A stretch of DNA of 64,000 nt, from positions 31,231 to 95,230 of the forward strand of contig CANLIC010000015.1 of the NCBI GenBank assembly GCA_947491025.1, in the 5' to 3' direction. The notes under the pieces are model-generated. The model saw nothing but the letters and a program-made list of their open reading frames with translations. It had not been told where the DNA came from and ran no database searches. How positions within the stretch are numbered: the first letter of the stretch is position 1; every line of letters begins with the position of its first letter. Shown one piece after another: positions 32,809 to 42,044 of the stretch. Origin of the DNA: Myxococcales bacterium. Its GTDB lineage: Bacteria > Myxococcota_A > UBA9042. A program made the translations under genes and the position numbers.

Positions 32809-34961
32809 CAGAGCGCCACCATCGCTCCCGCCAGGAGCCAGCCCGCGTTGGCCTCGCCCAGGCCGCCGACCGCAACGCCCCCGGCGCTCCTTGCCGGCGA
32901 CGCGCTGCAGCCCGCCGCCGGTGCGCTCGGTGCCAGGCCAGAGGCGCCTCCGCCCGCGACGCCATCGCCGCCACTGAGGCCGTCGGCGGCGCCGCCATCC
33001 GCCGCGACGCAGCCTGGCTTGGGGTCGTGGACGCAGCCCGAGTCGCTGAGGCAGCGATCAGTGGTGCAGGCGTCGCCGTCGGTGCAGGTGCGCTGGGCTC
33101 CGGCGACGCAGGTCCCTTGCTGGCAGCGGTCGGCGACGGTGCACGCGTCGTCGTCCTCACACGGGCCCGTGGCGACCTCGGTGTGGCTGCAGCTGCCGCC
33201 CTGACAGGCGTCTTTCGAGCAGTCGTTGCCGTCGTCACACAGCGGCGTGCCCGGATTGCAGGTGCCGAGCTTGCAGGGCGCGTCCATCGTGCACGGATCG
33301 CCGTCATCGCAGACCAAGGGCGCGCCCTGACAGGCGCCGGCGCTGCAGACGTCGCCGACCGTGCAGCCGTTGCCGTCGTCGCAAAACTGGCTGTGGACGA
33401 GGTGCTGGCAGGCGCCTCCGCTGCAGCTGTCGTGCGTGCAAGGGTTGCCGTCTTCGCAGGCCATCATGCTGATGGCGACGCAGGCGCCGCCTTGGCAGCT
33501 CTCGGCCTGGCTGCAGTCGTTGCCGTCGTCGCAGGGCGCGCCATCTTTGGCCTTCTGGCAGGCGCCTGCGCTGCAACTGCCGGTGGTGCAGTCATCACCG
33601 TCCGCTGCGCAGTCCTTGGCCACGCCGGCGAGGCAGGCGCCGGTCGTCGGGTGACAGCCATCGCCGATCGTGCAGGCATTGCCGTCGTCGCAGGCCTTGG
33701 GGCCTCCCTTCACGCAGGCGCCGTTGTTCGGGTTGCAGGCGTCGCCGACCGTGCAAGCGTCGCCATCGTCGCAGTCTTTGGCCGTGCCGGCCTTGCAGCC
33801 GCCGCTGACCGTGTCACAGCCATCGCCGACGGTGCACGGGTCGCCATCGTCGCAGCCCGAGCCCAAAGGCGTGTGCTTGCAGGTGCCGCCGCTGCAGCTG
33901 TCGCTGGTGCAGGGGTTGCCGTCATTGCAGCTCTTACCTGCGCCCGGGACACACTTGCCCCCGGCGCATTTGTCCCCAGAAGTACAGGCGTTGCCGTCGT
34001 CGCAGCCGGCGCTGTTGGGGCTGTGTTGGCAGTTGCCCGCCGAGCAGCCGTCGCTCGTGCACGCGTTGTTGTCGTCGCAGTCCTTGACGATGGACCCGCC
34101 GACGCATTTGCCGTTGCTGCACTTCTCGCCGGCGGTGCAGGCGTCGCCGTCCCAGCAGACGATGCCGTTGGCGGGCGCGTTGCTGCAGGCGCCATTGACG
34201 CAGCCGTCGGTGGTGCACGGATTGCCGTCGTCACAGGAGCCGCTGCAGGTCGGGGGCGTCGTGCCGCCCATGCAGGCCTTGATGTCGGCCATGTAGGCGT
34301 CCCACGGCCAGTATTTGCCCGGGTCGGTGTGGCTCTGTTTGGGCAGCTCGACGTGGCCCATCACGCTGACCCGGTCGGCGGGCAGGTCGTACTTCTTCAA
34401 CAGGTAGCAGGTCAGCTCGGCCGACGCCTTGCGCATGGCGGGGGTGACGTAGGCGGGATCGCTGACGTATCCCTCGTGCTCGATGCCGACGGTGTAGCCG
34501 TTCTCGCTGCCGACGTGCCAGCCGATGTCTTTCTCTTTCACCATCTGTGTGACTTCACCGTTCTTGCTGACGACGAAGTGGGCCGAGACGTTGGACGACG
34601 GGTTCTTGAACCAGCTGATGCAGCCGGCATAGCTGCCCTGCACCGTGTGGACGATCACCTTCTTGATCTGGCCCTTGCCGCGATTGGCTGTCACGTAGTT
34701 CGGGCTCGCCACCCAGTTCGCCGGCCCGTAGTCGGCGTTGCCGAGCGCCAGGGGAATCACCTCATAGCGCGCCGCCGCTTCGACCTCGGGCGGAATGTGG
34801 TGGTGATCGGCGTCGTCGTGGTGGCCGTCGGCGCAAGCCGCGAACACCAGGGCGGCCAGACAGGGCAGGGCGGCCAGACAGGGCAGGGCGGGCCAGCGGC
34901 GCAGGGCGGGCCAGCGGCGCAGGGCCGGGCGATGCGGGGCCAGGTTCAACTCGTCAGGCAT
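32769..34961 (-). CDS. Secreted N-acetylmuramoyl-L-alanine amidase with CTDC repeats and MYXO-CTERM-like tail
   Basis: 730 residues. The ATG at 34961 follows TGAGGAG. A repetitive signal segment (RRWPAL twice, PCLAAL twice) ends in a lipobox-like LVFAAC. Residues ~45-235 are an Amidase_2 (PGRP-like) domain: VIVHTVQGSY, DIGWHVGSENGYTVGIEHEG, and GHVELPKQSHTDPGKYWPW supply the zinc ligands and catalytic residues. About fourteen CTDC-type repeats follow (CDDGNPCTxDxC). The end is a MYXO-CTERM-like tail: AAGCSAS, a hydrophobic helix, then CRRRRTSR. A lipobox and a sorting tail together are odd; one may be non-functional. It likely cleaves peptidoglycan of self or prey at the cell surface (inference). 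Confidence 0.85.
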   Translation of the reverse strand: MPDELNLAPHRPALRRWPALRRWPALPCLAALPCLAALVFAACADGHHDDADHHHIPPEVEAAARYEVIPLALGNADYGPANWVASPNYVTANRGKGQIKKVIVHTVQGSYAGCISWFKNPSSNVSAHFVVSKNGEVTQMVKEKDIGWHVGSENGYTVGIEHEGYVSDPAYVTPAMRKASAELTCYLLKKYDLPADRVSVMGHVELPKQSHTDPGKYWPWDAYMADIKACMGGTTPPTCSGSCDDGNPCTTDGCVNGACSNAPANGIVCWDGDACTAGEKCSNGKCVGGSIVKDCDDNNACTSDGCSAGNCQHSPNSAGCDDGNACTSGDKCAGGKCVPGAGKSCNDGNPCTSDSCSGGTCKHTPLGSGCDDGDPCTVGDGCDTVSGGCKAGTAKDCDDGDACTVGDACNPNNGACVKGGPKACDDGNACTIGDGCHPTTGACLAGVAKDCAADGDDCTTGSCSAGACQKAKDGAPCDDGNDCSQAESCQGGACVAISMMACEDGNPCTHDSCSGGACQHLVHSQFCDDGNGCTVGDVCSAGACQGAPLVCDDGDPCTMDAPCKLGTCNPGTPLCDDGNDCSKDACQGGSCSHTEVATGPCEDDDACTVADRCQQGTCVAGAQRTCTDGDACTTDRCLSDSGCVHDPKPGCVAADGGAADGLSGGDGVAGGGASGLAPSAPAAGCSASPARSAGGVAVGGLGEANAGWLLAGAMVALWCRRRRTSRAAQC
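34851..34922. repeat. Four 18-bp units in the amidase signal-peptide region
   Basis: On the plus strand two copies of GGCGGCCAGACAGGGCAG (34851-34886) are followed by two copies of GGCGGGCCAGCGGCGCAG (34887-34922). In the amidase reading frame they encode duplicated hexapeptides in the n- and h-regions of the signal peptide, so unit number would change its length and hydrophobicity. Confidence 0.85.
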
Positions 34962-35254
34962 CCGGCGCTCCTCAGCCAAACCTGGGAGATCGTCGCAGGT
35001 GCGCCCGATTGCCGCAAGGCGCGCGTCGAGGCGGGCTGGGGCGCTGGGGCGCAAGGGCTCCGCGGTCGGGCCCTCACCGCCGGCGTGGCGCGCCGCTCCG
35101 GTCGCCTCCTCTTCGAATGTGCCCGGACCGCGCCCATGGCAGACCTTGGCCGGCGTTGCGAGGGCGCGCCGCCTCGCTCGGGTTGATGCCAGCGGCCAAG
35201 CCTGCTACTTGCACCCCGCCCGGGCCGCTTCGTCGGCCAAAGGAGGACCCCGTC

Positions 35255-37309
35255 ATGCCCTTCGCCTTCGCTGGCCGCAGCATCGCTCGAGTCGGGGTCA
35301 TCGGCTCCGGCCAGATCGGGCCCGACATTGCCCTGCACTTCGCCAAGGTGCTGGCGCCGCACGGCGTCCAGGTCGTCGTCGTCGACGTCCGGCAAGAGGC
35401 GGTCGACGCCGGTCGCAGCCGCACCGAGACCAAGATCGCCCGCGGCGAGCAGAGCGGGGCATTCGCCGCGGCCGAAGCTGCAGCGATGCGCGGCGCCCTG
35501 CTGTTCACCATCGACTACGACGCGCTGCGCGGTGTCGACCTCGTCGTCGAAGCGGCGACCGAGGACGTCGGCCTCAAGGGCCGCATTTTTGGGCAAGTTG
35601 CGGGTCTGGTCGGTCCCGACGCGATCTTGCTCTCGAATTCCAGCCACCTCGAGCCCGAGCGCATCTTCGGAGCGCTGGAGCTTCCCGGCCGCTGCGCTGT
35701 CGCGCACTACTTCTTCCCCGCCGAGCGCAATCCCGTCGTCGAGCTCGTCCCTGGCGCCGCCAGCGATCCCGCGATCATCGGGTGGTTGCACCACTTCTAC
35801 GAGGCCATCGGCAAGGTCACGGTCGCGGTGGCGTCCCGGTACGGCTACGCGGTCGATCCGATTTTCGAGGGCATCTTTCAGGCGGCGGCGCTCGCGGTCG
35901 AGGCGGGGCTCGGCAGCATCGCCGAGGTCGACGATGCCGCGCGCGAGGCCCTCGGGCTCGCCGTTGGCCCCTTCACCGCCATGAACCTGACCGGCGGCAA
36001 CCCGATCACCGCCCACGGGCTCGCCGAGATGCACGAGCGCATCGGGCCTTGGTACCAGCCACCGCGCCTGCTCCTCGACCAGCTCGCGTCAGCCGGCCCG
36101 ACGGGCCGCTGGCCGGTCAGCGGGCGCGGCGAGCGGGCCGAGATCGCCGATCCAGCCCGCAAGGCCGCGGTCTTGGCGACCCTTCGCGGCGCCTACCTCG
36201 GCATCGCCCTTGAGATCGTCGACGCCGGCCTCTGCAGCCTCGACGACCTCGAGCTGGCCGTGACCATGTCGCTCGACATCCGTGGCCCCGCCGCGCTCGC
36301 CAACGCGCTCGGCGTCGCGGAGGCGCTACGGCTCTGCCAGGCCTACGCCGCCGATCACCCCGGCTTCGTCGTGCCTCAAACCCTGACCCGCCAAGCCGCC
36401 GCCGGGAAGCCGTTCGAGGTCAGCAACCTCGTCGAGGAAGACCTGCTGCTGCCCAACGGCGGCGTCGTGCGCCTGCTGCGGGTGCGGCGGCCCAAGGTCC
36501 TCAACGCGCTCGACGCCACCACCTACCGGCAGCTCGAGGCCGCCCTGCGCGAGATCGGCACGGCTCCGCACGTCGTCGGCGCTGTGCTCTCGGGCTTCGG
36601 CCCCAAGGCCTTCATCTCAGGCGCCGACATCCACGCGCTGCGCGCTCTGCGCTCCCCGGCCGAGGGCCGCGCCATCGCTGCCCTCGCTCAGCGCGTCGCG
36701 GCGCAGATCGAGGCGCTCGGCAAGCCCGTCATCGCCGCGCTCAATGGCGTCGCTTTCGGCGGCGGCCTGGAGCTGGCACTCGGCTGCACCGGACGCATCG
36801 GCGCCATGGTCCCCGGACCGCTCTGTGGACTGCCAGAGGTCAATCTCGGCATTCTGCCCGCCGGCGGTGGCACCCAGCGCTTGCCGCGACTCATCGGCCT
36901 CCAGCGCGCGGCGGCCCTCATCCGGACGGGCAAGGCGCTCTCGGCCAACGAGGCTCTCGCCGCTGGCGTCGTCTCGCACCTTGCAAGGCCGGACCGCCTC
37001 GTCGCGACCGCCGTAGCCATGGTGGCGCAGATCGCCGCTGGCCGGATGCAGCTGCCCACTTTGCCGCGCGAGCCCATCGCCGACGCCGACGCCGCGCTCG
37101 ACCCCGTCGACATCGGCCACCGCAGCAGCGCCGTCGACGCGCTGGTGTGCGAGTCGCTGCTCGGCGGCGCGCAGCGCGACCTCGATGCTGGCCTGGAGCA
37201 CGAGCTCGATTGCTTCGAGCGCATCTGTGCGCTGCAGGACATGCGCATCGGCATCGAGGCCTTCGTCGAGCAGGGGCCGCGGGCCCGCGCCGCGTTCGTT
37301 CACGCCTAG
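35255..37309 (+). CDS. Bifunctional 3-hydroxyacyl-CoA dehydrogenase / enoyl-CoA hydratase
   Basis: 684 residues. The ATG at 35255 follows a perfect AAAGGAGGA. The first ~400 residues are the NAD-dependent dehydrogenase: GVIGSGQIGPDIA (Gly17, 19, 22), SNSSHL, and HYFFPAERNPVVELV with the catalytic His. The C-terminal ~260 residues are a crotonase fold: GFGPKAFISGADI for the oxyanion hole, GGGLELALGC and GLPEVNLGILPAGGGTQRLPR with both catalytic Glu. The dehydrogenase-first order is the reverse of E. coli FadB. It is the order of archaeal crotonyl-CoA hydratase/3-hydroxybutyryl-CoA dehydrogenases and of Bacillus FadN. It acts in beta-oxidation or C4 acyl-CoA interconversion; glyA follows after 52 bp. 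Confidence 0.9.
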   Translation: MPFAFAGRSIARVGVIGSGQIGPDIALHFAKVLAPHGVQVVVVDVRQEAVDAGRSRTETKIARGEQSGAFAAAEAAAMRGALLFTIDYDALRGVDLVVEAATEDVGLKGRIFGQVAGLVGPDAILLSNSSHLEPERIFGALELPGRCAVAHYFFPAERNPVVELVPGAASDPAIIGWLHHFYEAIGKVTVAVASRYGYAVDPIFEGIFQAAALAVEAGLGSIAEVDDAAREALGLAVGPFTAMNLTGGNPITAHGLAEMHERIGPWYQPPRLLLDQLASAGPTGRWPVSGRGERAEIADPARKAAVLATLRGAYLGIALEIVDAGLCSLDDLELAVTMSLDIRGPAALANALGVAEALRLCQAYAADHPGFVVPQTLTRQAAAGKPFEVSNLVEEDLLLPNGGVVRLLRVRRPKVLNALDATTYRQLEAALREIGTAPHVVGAVLSGFGPKAFISGADIHALRALRSPAEGRAIAALAQRVAAQIEALGKPVIAALNGVAFGGGLELALGCTGRIGAMVPGPLCGLPEVNLGILPAGGGTQRLPRLIGLQRAAALIRTGKALSANEALAAGVVSHLARPDRLVATAVAMVAQIAAGRMQLPTLPREPIADADAALDPVDIGHRSSAVDALVCESLLGGAQRDLDAGLEHELDCFERICALQDMRIGIEAFVEQGPRARAAFVHA

Positions 37310-37361
37310 CGCGCAGAGGGATGGTTCCGTGCCGCACGCACGCATCCCCAGGGAGCTGAAG

Positions 37362-38675
37362 ATGACCCACCGCCCAAGTTCAGCGGGCCTCGACCCGACG
37401 GTGGCCGACCTGCTGCAGCGCGAGCGGGCGCGGCAGTACTACACGGCCAAGCTCATTCCGAGCGAGAACTACGTCAGCGACGCCGTCCTCGCCGCCACCG
37501 GCTCGCTGCTCACCAACAAGTACGCCGAGGGCTACCCCTACAAGCGCTACTACGAAGGCCAGCAGATCATCGATCCGCTGGAGCAGCTCGCCATCGACCG
37601 CAGCAAGGCCCTCTTCGGTGCGGAGCACGCCAACGTGCAGCCCTACAGCGGCTCACCGGCCAACCTCGCCGCCTACGTGGCACTCATCGACAAGAAGGCC
37701 GAGAATCGGCGCATTCTGGCCCTGTCGCTGGCCGAGGGCGGCCACCTGACGCACGGCCACAGCGTCAGCGTCACCAGCCGCTTTTTCGAGGCGCACCACT
37801 ACAGCGTCGACCGCGACACCTGCCTGCTCGACTACGACGCCATCGCTGCCCGCGCGCGCGAGGTGCGGCCGGCGGTGCTGGTCGCCGGCGCCACCTGCTA
37901 CCCGCGCATCATCGACTTCGCCCGCATGGCCGCGATCGCGCAGGAGGTCGGCGCCGCGCTGTTCTGCGACATCGCCCACATCGCCGGTCTCGTCGTCGGC
38001 GGCGCGCACCCGAGCCCGCTGCCCCATGCCGACGTGGTGTCGACCACCACCCACAAGACCCTGCGCGGCCCGCGCGGCGGCCTCTTGCTCTGTCAGGAGC
38101 GCTGGGCGCGCGCCATCGATCGCGCCGTCTTTCCGGGCCTGCAGGGCGGTCCGCACGTTCACGCCATCGCCGCATTGGCCCAGGCGCTTCATGAGGCGGC
38201 GCAGCCCTCGTTCGCCGCCTATGCCTCCGCTGTGGTGGACAACGCGCGCGCGATGGCCGACGAGCTGCTGCGCCAGGGCGTGCCCGTCATCACCGGCGGC
38301 ACCGACAACCACCTGCTGCTCTTCGACGCCACGGCGCTCGGCTGCGGCGGCAAGACCGCGGCGGTGGCGATGGACCTGGCGGGCCTCGAGGGCAACGCCA
38401 ACGCCATCCCCTTCGACACCCGCAAGCCGATGGACCCGTCCGGCGTCCGCATCGGCAGTCCAGCGCTGACCAGCCGGGGTCTCGGGCTGGCGGAGTCTCG
38501 GCAAGTCGCTCGATGGATCGCTGAGGCCATCCGCAAGCGCGAAGAGCCCGCCGCGCTTGCCGCGATCGCCGAGCAGGTGCGCGACCTGATGGCCGCCTTC
38601 CCCGCCCCCGGCTTCGGCGGCGAGGTGCCCGATCGCGCGCTGCTCGGCCCGTCCGCCCTCGGCAGCGGCGCGTAA
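37362..38675 (+). CDS. glyA: Serine hydroxymethyltransferase
   Basis: 437 residues from the ATG at 37362, preceded by AGGGAG. It interconverts serine and glycine with tetrahydrofolate, using pyridoxal phosphate. Landmarks are LIPSENYVSDAVLAATGS, LTNKYAEGYPYKRYYEGQ, VQPYSGSPANLAAYVAL, the FCDIAHIAGLVVGG segment, and STTTHKTLRGPRGG with the PLP lysine Lys232. The YYEGQQIIDPLE sequence marks the non-E. coli-like branch of the family. The C-terminus (RIGSPALTSRGL) is complete. It probably shares a transcript with the upstream fusion gene. Confidence 0.95.
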   Translation: MTHRPSSAGLDPTVADLLQRERARQYYTAKLIPSENYVSDAVLAATGSLLTNKYAEGYPYKRYYEGQQIIDPLEQLAIDRSKALFGAEHANVQPYSGSPANLAAYVALIDKKAENRRILALSLAEGGHLTHGHSVSVTSRFFEAHHYSVDRDTCLLDYDAIAARAREVRPAVLVAGATCYPRIIDFARMAAIAQEVGAALFCDIAHIAGLVVGGAHPSPLPHADVVSTTTHKTLRGPRGGLLLCQERWARAIDRAVFPGLQGGPHVHAIAALAQALHEAAQPSFAAYASAVVDNARAMADELLRQGVPVITGGTDNHLLLFDATALGCGGKTAAVAMDLAGLEGNANAIPFDTRKPMDPSGVRIGSPALTSRGLGLAESRQVARWIAEAIRKREEPAALAAIAEQVRDLMAAFPAPGFGGEVPDRALLGPSALGSGA

Positions 38676-38960
38676 TCGTCGGTGCGAGGCAACGGGAGTG
38701 GCGTCTGCCGCGACCGAGTCAGCCAGGCTGAAGCAAGAGGTCCGCACCGAGACGCGTTGGCTGCGGCGCAGGGGCCATTCCGCGACCGACACCTCCTGCC
38801 CACGGGCGTCGTCGATTCCCCGCCCGCAGCCGAATACGCCGAAGACTTCGCCCGTTCGCCATGAGCCCCCAGGGCCCCGCTCGCTCACCTTGACACTGCG
38901 GCGCGGTCCACCGACGCTCACCGCGGCGCAGCCGCGCCCCCTCCCCGCCAGGAGTCCCCG

Positions 38961-39818
38961 ATGTTCCGCCCCTCCCAGAATCTCCGCATCGCCGCTGCGA
39001 TCGCGACGTTCGCCGCCGTCCTCGGCGTCTCTGCCACCCGCCTCGCCCCCTCCGCAGCGGCAGGCGACGCCTTCAAGCACGTCTTCACCGACCCGGCAGG
39101 CGATGACTTCGGCCCTGGTGGCTACACCTATCCCACCGATCCGGTCTACACGGCCGGCAGCTTCGACTTGCGGAGCCTCGAGGTCGTCGAAGGCGACGAC
39201 ACCGTCGAGTTCCGGGTCACCGTCGGCGCCAAGATCGAGGATCCGTGGAATAGCAAGGACTGGGAAGGCAACGGCTTCTCGTTGCAATTCGCCCAGATCT
39301 ATATCGACCTCGACCACCAGAAGGGCGTCGGCTTCCAAGACGCGCTGCCGGGCCTTGGCGGCGTCAAATTCTCCGACGACGAGGCCTGGGACAAGGTCGT
39401 GCTCGTCTCGCCGCAGGGCCGCACCCGCCTCGAGGCCGAAGTCCGCTTCAAGGCCGCGAAGATGAAGGGCGCCGTCATCATCCCCAAGCGCACCAGCGCC
39501 CGCGGCAAGCAGCTCGTGGCCGTCGTCAAGAAGAGCGATCTCGGCGTCCCGAGCGGCAAATGGGGCTTCCAGGTTGTGCTGCAATCCAACGAGGGCTACC
39601 CGGACAAGACCGACCTGCTGACCCGTCGCGTCAACGAAGTGCGCGGCCAGCACCGGTTCGGCGGTGGCAACGACGCCGAGTGCGATCCCCACGTCATCGA
39701 CATTCTGGCGGGCGCTGGCAAGGGCGGCGCCGATGAGGTCGCGGCGCAGAAGGCCACGCTGGCCTACACCTGTGGCAGCAAGGTCGCGACCCTGCCGATG
39801 ATCTACACCGCCCGCTGA
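38961..39818 (+). CDS. Secreted glucodextranase C-terminal-domain protein
   Basis: 285 residues. CAGGAG precedes the ATG at 38961. A signal peptide of ~35 residues (AAIATFAAVLGVSATRLAPSAAA) precedes a single beta-rich domain with the pattern FTDPAGDDFGPGGYTYPTDP...GSFDLRSLEVVEGDDTVEFRV. This is characteristic of the glucodextranase C-terminal / SLH-like carbohydrate-binding module (PF09985-type, DOMON-like). No catalytic glycosidase domain is present, so it may bind glycan or haem-like ligands outside the inner membrane (inference). Its stop overlaps the start of the beta-barrel gene (TGATG), suggesting the two work together. Confidence 0.75.
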   Translation: MFRPSQNLRIAAAIATFAAVLGVSATRLAPSAAAGDAFKHVFTDPAGDDFGPGGYTYPTDPVYTAGSFDLRSLEVVEGDDTVEFRVTVGAKIEDPWNSKDWEGNGFSLQFAQIYIDLDHQKGVGFQDALPGLGGVKFSDDEAWDKVVLVSPQGRTRLEAEVRFKAAKMKGAVIIPKRTSARGKQLVAVVKKSDLGVPSGKWGFQVVLQSNEGYPDKTDLLTRRVNEVRGQHRFGGGNDAECDPHVIDILAGAGKGGADEVAAQKATLAYTCGSKVATLPMIYTAR

Positions 39819-41842
39819 TGCGCTCGCCCCGCCCACACCCCGGCATGGCAGGTCCGTCGCGCTGGCCCGGCGCCCAGCGCCGCTGCCCGCCAGCTCAGGC
39901 CCCCGCGGCCCGCTGTGGCAGCATGGGGCTCTTGCTGGGCGTCGTGTTGTTCGGGCTCCTCGCCGCGGCGCCGCGGCCAGCGGATGCCGACATCTCGCGC
40001 TTCGACCTCGGCGCCCGCATCTTCACCAACCACCTCTACGCCAACGACGACAGCCAGGGCACGCTCTGGCTCGGCAACCCGTTCTGGCCCGACCAGATCG
40101 CCGGCAGCAACGGTGTCAGCAGCGAGCTCGAGCTGACCGTCACCGGGCGCGTCAGCGAGTACGTCTCGGCGGGCGCGCGCATCGCCTCGCGCTATGGCGA
40201 GCGTTGGCAGGACTACTGGGAGTCCGGCAATCGCATGTACGGCGACGTCGAAAACACCTCCGGTGACTCGGCCGGCCTGAACCGCGCCGCCTACCTCAAG
40301 TTGCGCGGGCCGTGGATCCAGCTCAACCCGGGCCTCCGCTTCGTCGACCAGGTTCGCATCGGCGCCTCCGATCTCGGCATGTTCAACGCCTGGACCATTG
40401 GCAAGCTGCGCTACATCGACCGCGACAACGGCAAGGGCTACTTCGCGCAGGGCGCCCTGGGCAAAGAGCGCTCGCTGCTCTGGACGGCCGCTGCGATCGC
40501 GCTGCCCAAGCTGTGGGTCGGGCCGTGGTGGTCGACCGGCCTCGGCGACCCTGAGCTGCAAAACCCCTTCTGGTCGCGCGATTGGGCCTACGCCACCAAC
40601 TTGCAGTGGCGCCTGCGAGAGGGCACGACGATGCGCCTGGTCGCCTCGACCACCCGCGACCTGGAGTCCGACATCGCCGACCCCGACGCCCTGGGGTCGA
40701 AGAACCCCACCTGCAAGGACGCCTTGGGGCATCCAATCCCCGGTTGCCAAAGCGACCACGCGGTCGACTTCGTCCTGCGATATGCCAGCGTCAACGCGAC
40801 CTTCGAGGTCGAGCAGGACGTTGGAGACACCGTCCGCGCCGAGGCGCTGGTGGCTGTCTCGTCGCAGCGCCTCGATCAAGACCGCACCGCCAACGGTGTC
40901 GCCCTCAACCAGGGCGTCAGCCCTGTCGCCTTCAAAGACAGCGATGACGTGGCCTTGCGGGTCCGCGTCACTGCCGCCGATCCCTGGCAGAACGGCCTGA
41001 CGCTGCAGGGCGAGTACTTCTCGATCGGCGCTGAATACAACGCGATCTTCGGCGCGCGCCGCGAGGCTGACGTGCTGCTCACCGACGGCTTCCTCGGCGG
41101 CGGCCAGCTGCCGACTCTGAATCTTGCCAATGAGTTCATCGACTTCAACGAAGCGTGGGTCGAGAGCTGCATCGGCTGGCACGGCGGCACCGGCCTGCTG
41201 CAGTGGGAGAACGAGGGCGGCGATCTCAAGCTCGGCGCTGAGTACACCTTCCTCTCCTACCACACCAATCGGCAGAACCGGAATGTAGACGACGTGTTCC
41301 CCACGTTCCTCCACAGCGACGGCTACACCGACACCATGCTCTACGACTACGCCAACACCCGCGATCGCGGGCGCGATCCGCGCTCGGTCTACCGACGCGA
41401 CCAGTGGCGGCGGACCAGCATCGGCGTTCTGCGCGGCCGCAAGACCTTCGAGCTCGGCAACGGCCTGTCGCTGGACTGGAAAATCAAGTACATCCACGAC
41501 GAAGACTACCGCAGCACCACCACGGTTGACGACGACTACCTCGGCAAGATCCTGCACGCCCGCTTGCAGATCGACATGCCGGTGGCATCTGGCGTGAACC
41601 TTGCAGTAGGCACTACCGTCGACCGCTGGTTCGAGGAGAACCGGCGCGGCACCCTGGAGCTCGGCTACGGCGACGACCAGACCGAGCGGGAGACCGGATA
41701 CCTGACCGCCAGCTACCAATACGGGGGCTTCCGGGCTGGGTACAAGGTAGAGTACGTTCACAAGCTGCAGCGACGCGAGCGCGAGGACGAAGCGCGCTGG
41801 TCGGTGTGGCGGTCCAAGGCGACCTTCGAGGTCGCCTGGTAG
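39818..41842 (+). CDS. Outer-membrane beta-barrel protein coupled to the glycan-binding protein
   Basis: 674 residues if the overlapping ATG is used. An ATG at 39923 (MGLLLGVVLFGLLAAAPRPADAD) gives a cleaner signal peptide, and the first ~35 residues may be a coupled leader. The mature protein is an alternating beta pattern throughout, with many aromatic girdle residues, ending in a C-terminal Trp (FEVAW) as outer-membrane barrels do. Length and strand density suit a barrel of 18-24 strands. I do not recognise a substrate-specific family. Coupling to a putative carbohydrate-binding exported protein suggests a surface uptake or display pair. Confidence 0.7.
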   Translation: MRSPRPHPGMAGPSRWPGAQRRCPPAQAPAARCGSMGLLLGVVLFGLLAAAPRPADADISRFDLGARIFTNHLYANDDSQGTLWLGNPFWPDQIAGSNGVSSELELTVTGRVSEYVSAGARIASRYGERWQDYWESGNRMYGDVENTSGDSAGLNRAAYLKLRGPWIQLNPGLRFVDQVRIGASDLGMFNAWTIGKLRYIDRDNGKGYFAQGALGKERSLLWTAAAIALPKLWVGPWWSTGLGDPELQNPFWSRDWAYATNLQWRLREGTTMRLVASTTRDLESDIADPDALGSKNPTCKDALGHPIPGCQSDHAVDFVLRYASVNATFEVEQDVGDTVRAEALVAVSSQRLDQDRTANGVALNQGVSPVAFKDSDDVALRVRVTAADPWQNGLTLQGEYFSIGAEYNAIFGARREADVLLTDGFLGGGQLPTLNLANEFIDFNEAWVESCIGWHGGTGLLQWENEGGDLKLGAEYTFLSYHTNRQNRNVDDVFPTFLHSDGYTDTMLYDYANTRDRGRDPRSVYRRDQWRRTSIGVLRGRKTFELGNGLSLDWKIKYIHDEDYRSTTTVDDDYLGKILHARLQIDMPVASGVNLAVGTTVDRWFEENRRGTLELGYGDDQTERETGYLTASYQYGGFRAGYKVEYVHKLQRREREDEARWSVWRSKATFEVAW

Positions 41843-42044
41843 GCGAGAGAGGCCCGGGGTGGAGCCGCCCCAGGCTAGGCAGGAACGGTCAGCACAGCAC
41901 CGGGCGGAGCCGCACCGGTCCAGATCGCAAGGGCGAGCGACACGGCGAGAGACCCGAGGCCAGGGCGCGATGGGCGCCAGAGACCCAGAGGTCCGCCGCA
42001 GATCGGCAACGGGGCGCAGCAAGCGACCCAGCAAGGAGCCAACC

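Noticed and set aside
33027..35186. Plus-strand open frame of about 719 codons across the amidase gene
   Set aside because: Its Val/Ala periodicity mirrors the CTDC repeats on the opposite strand; the amidase motifs are decisive.
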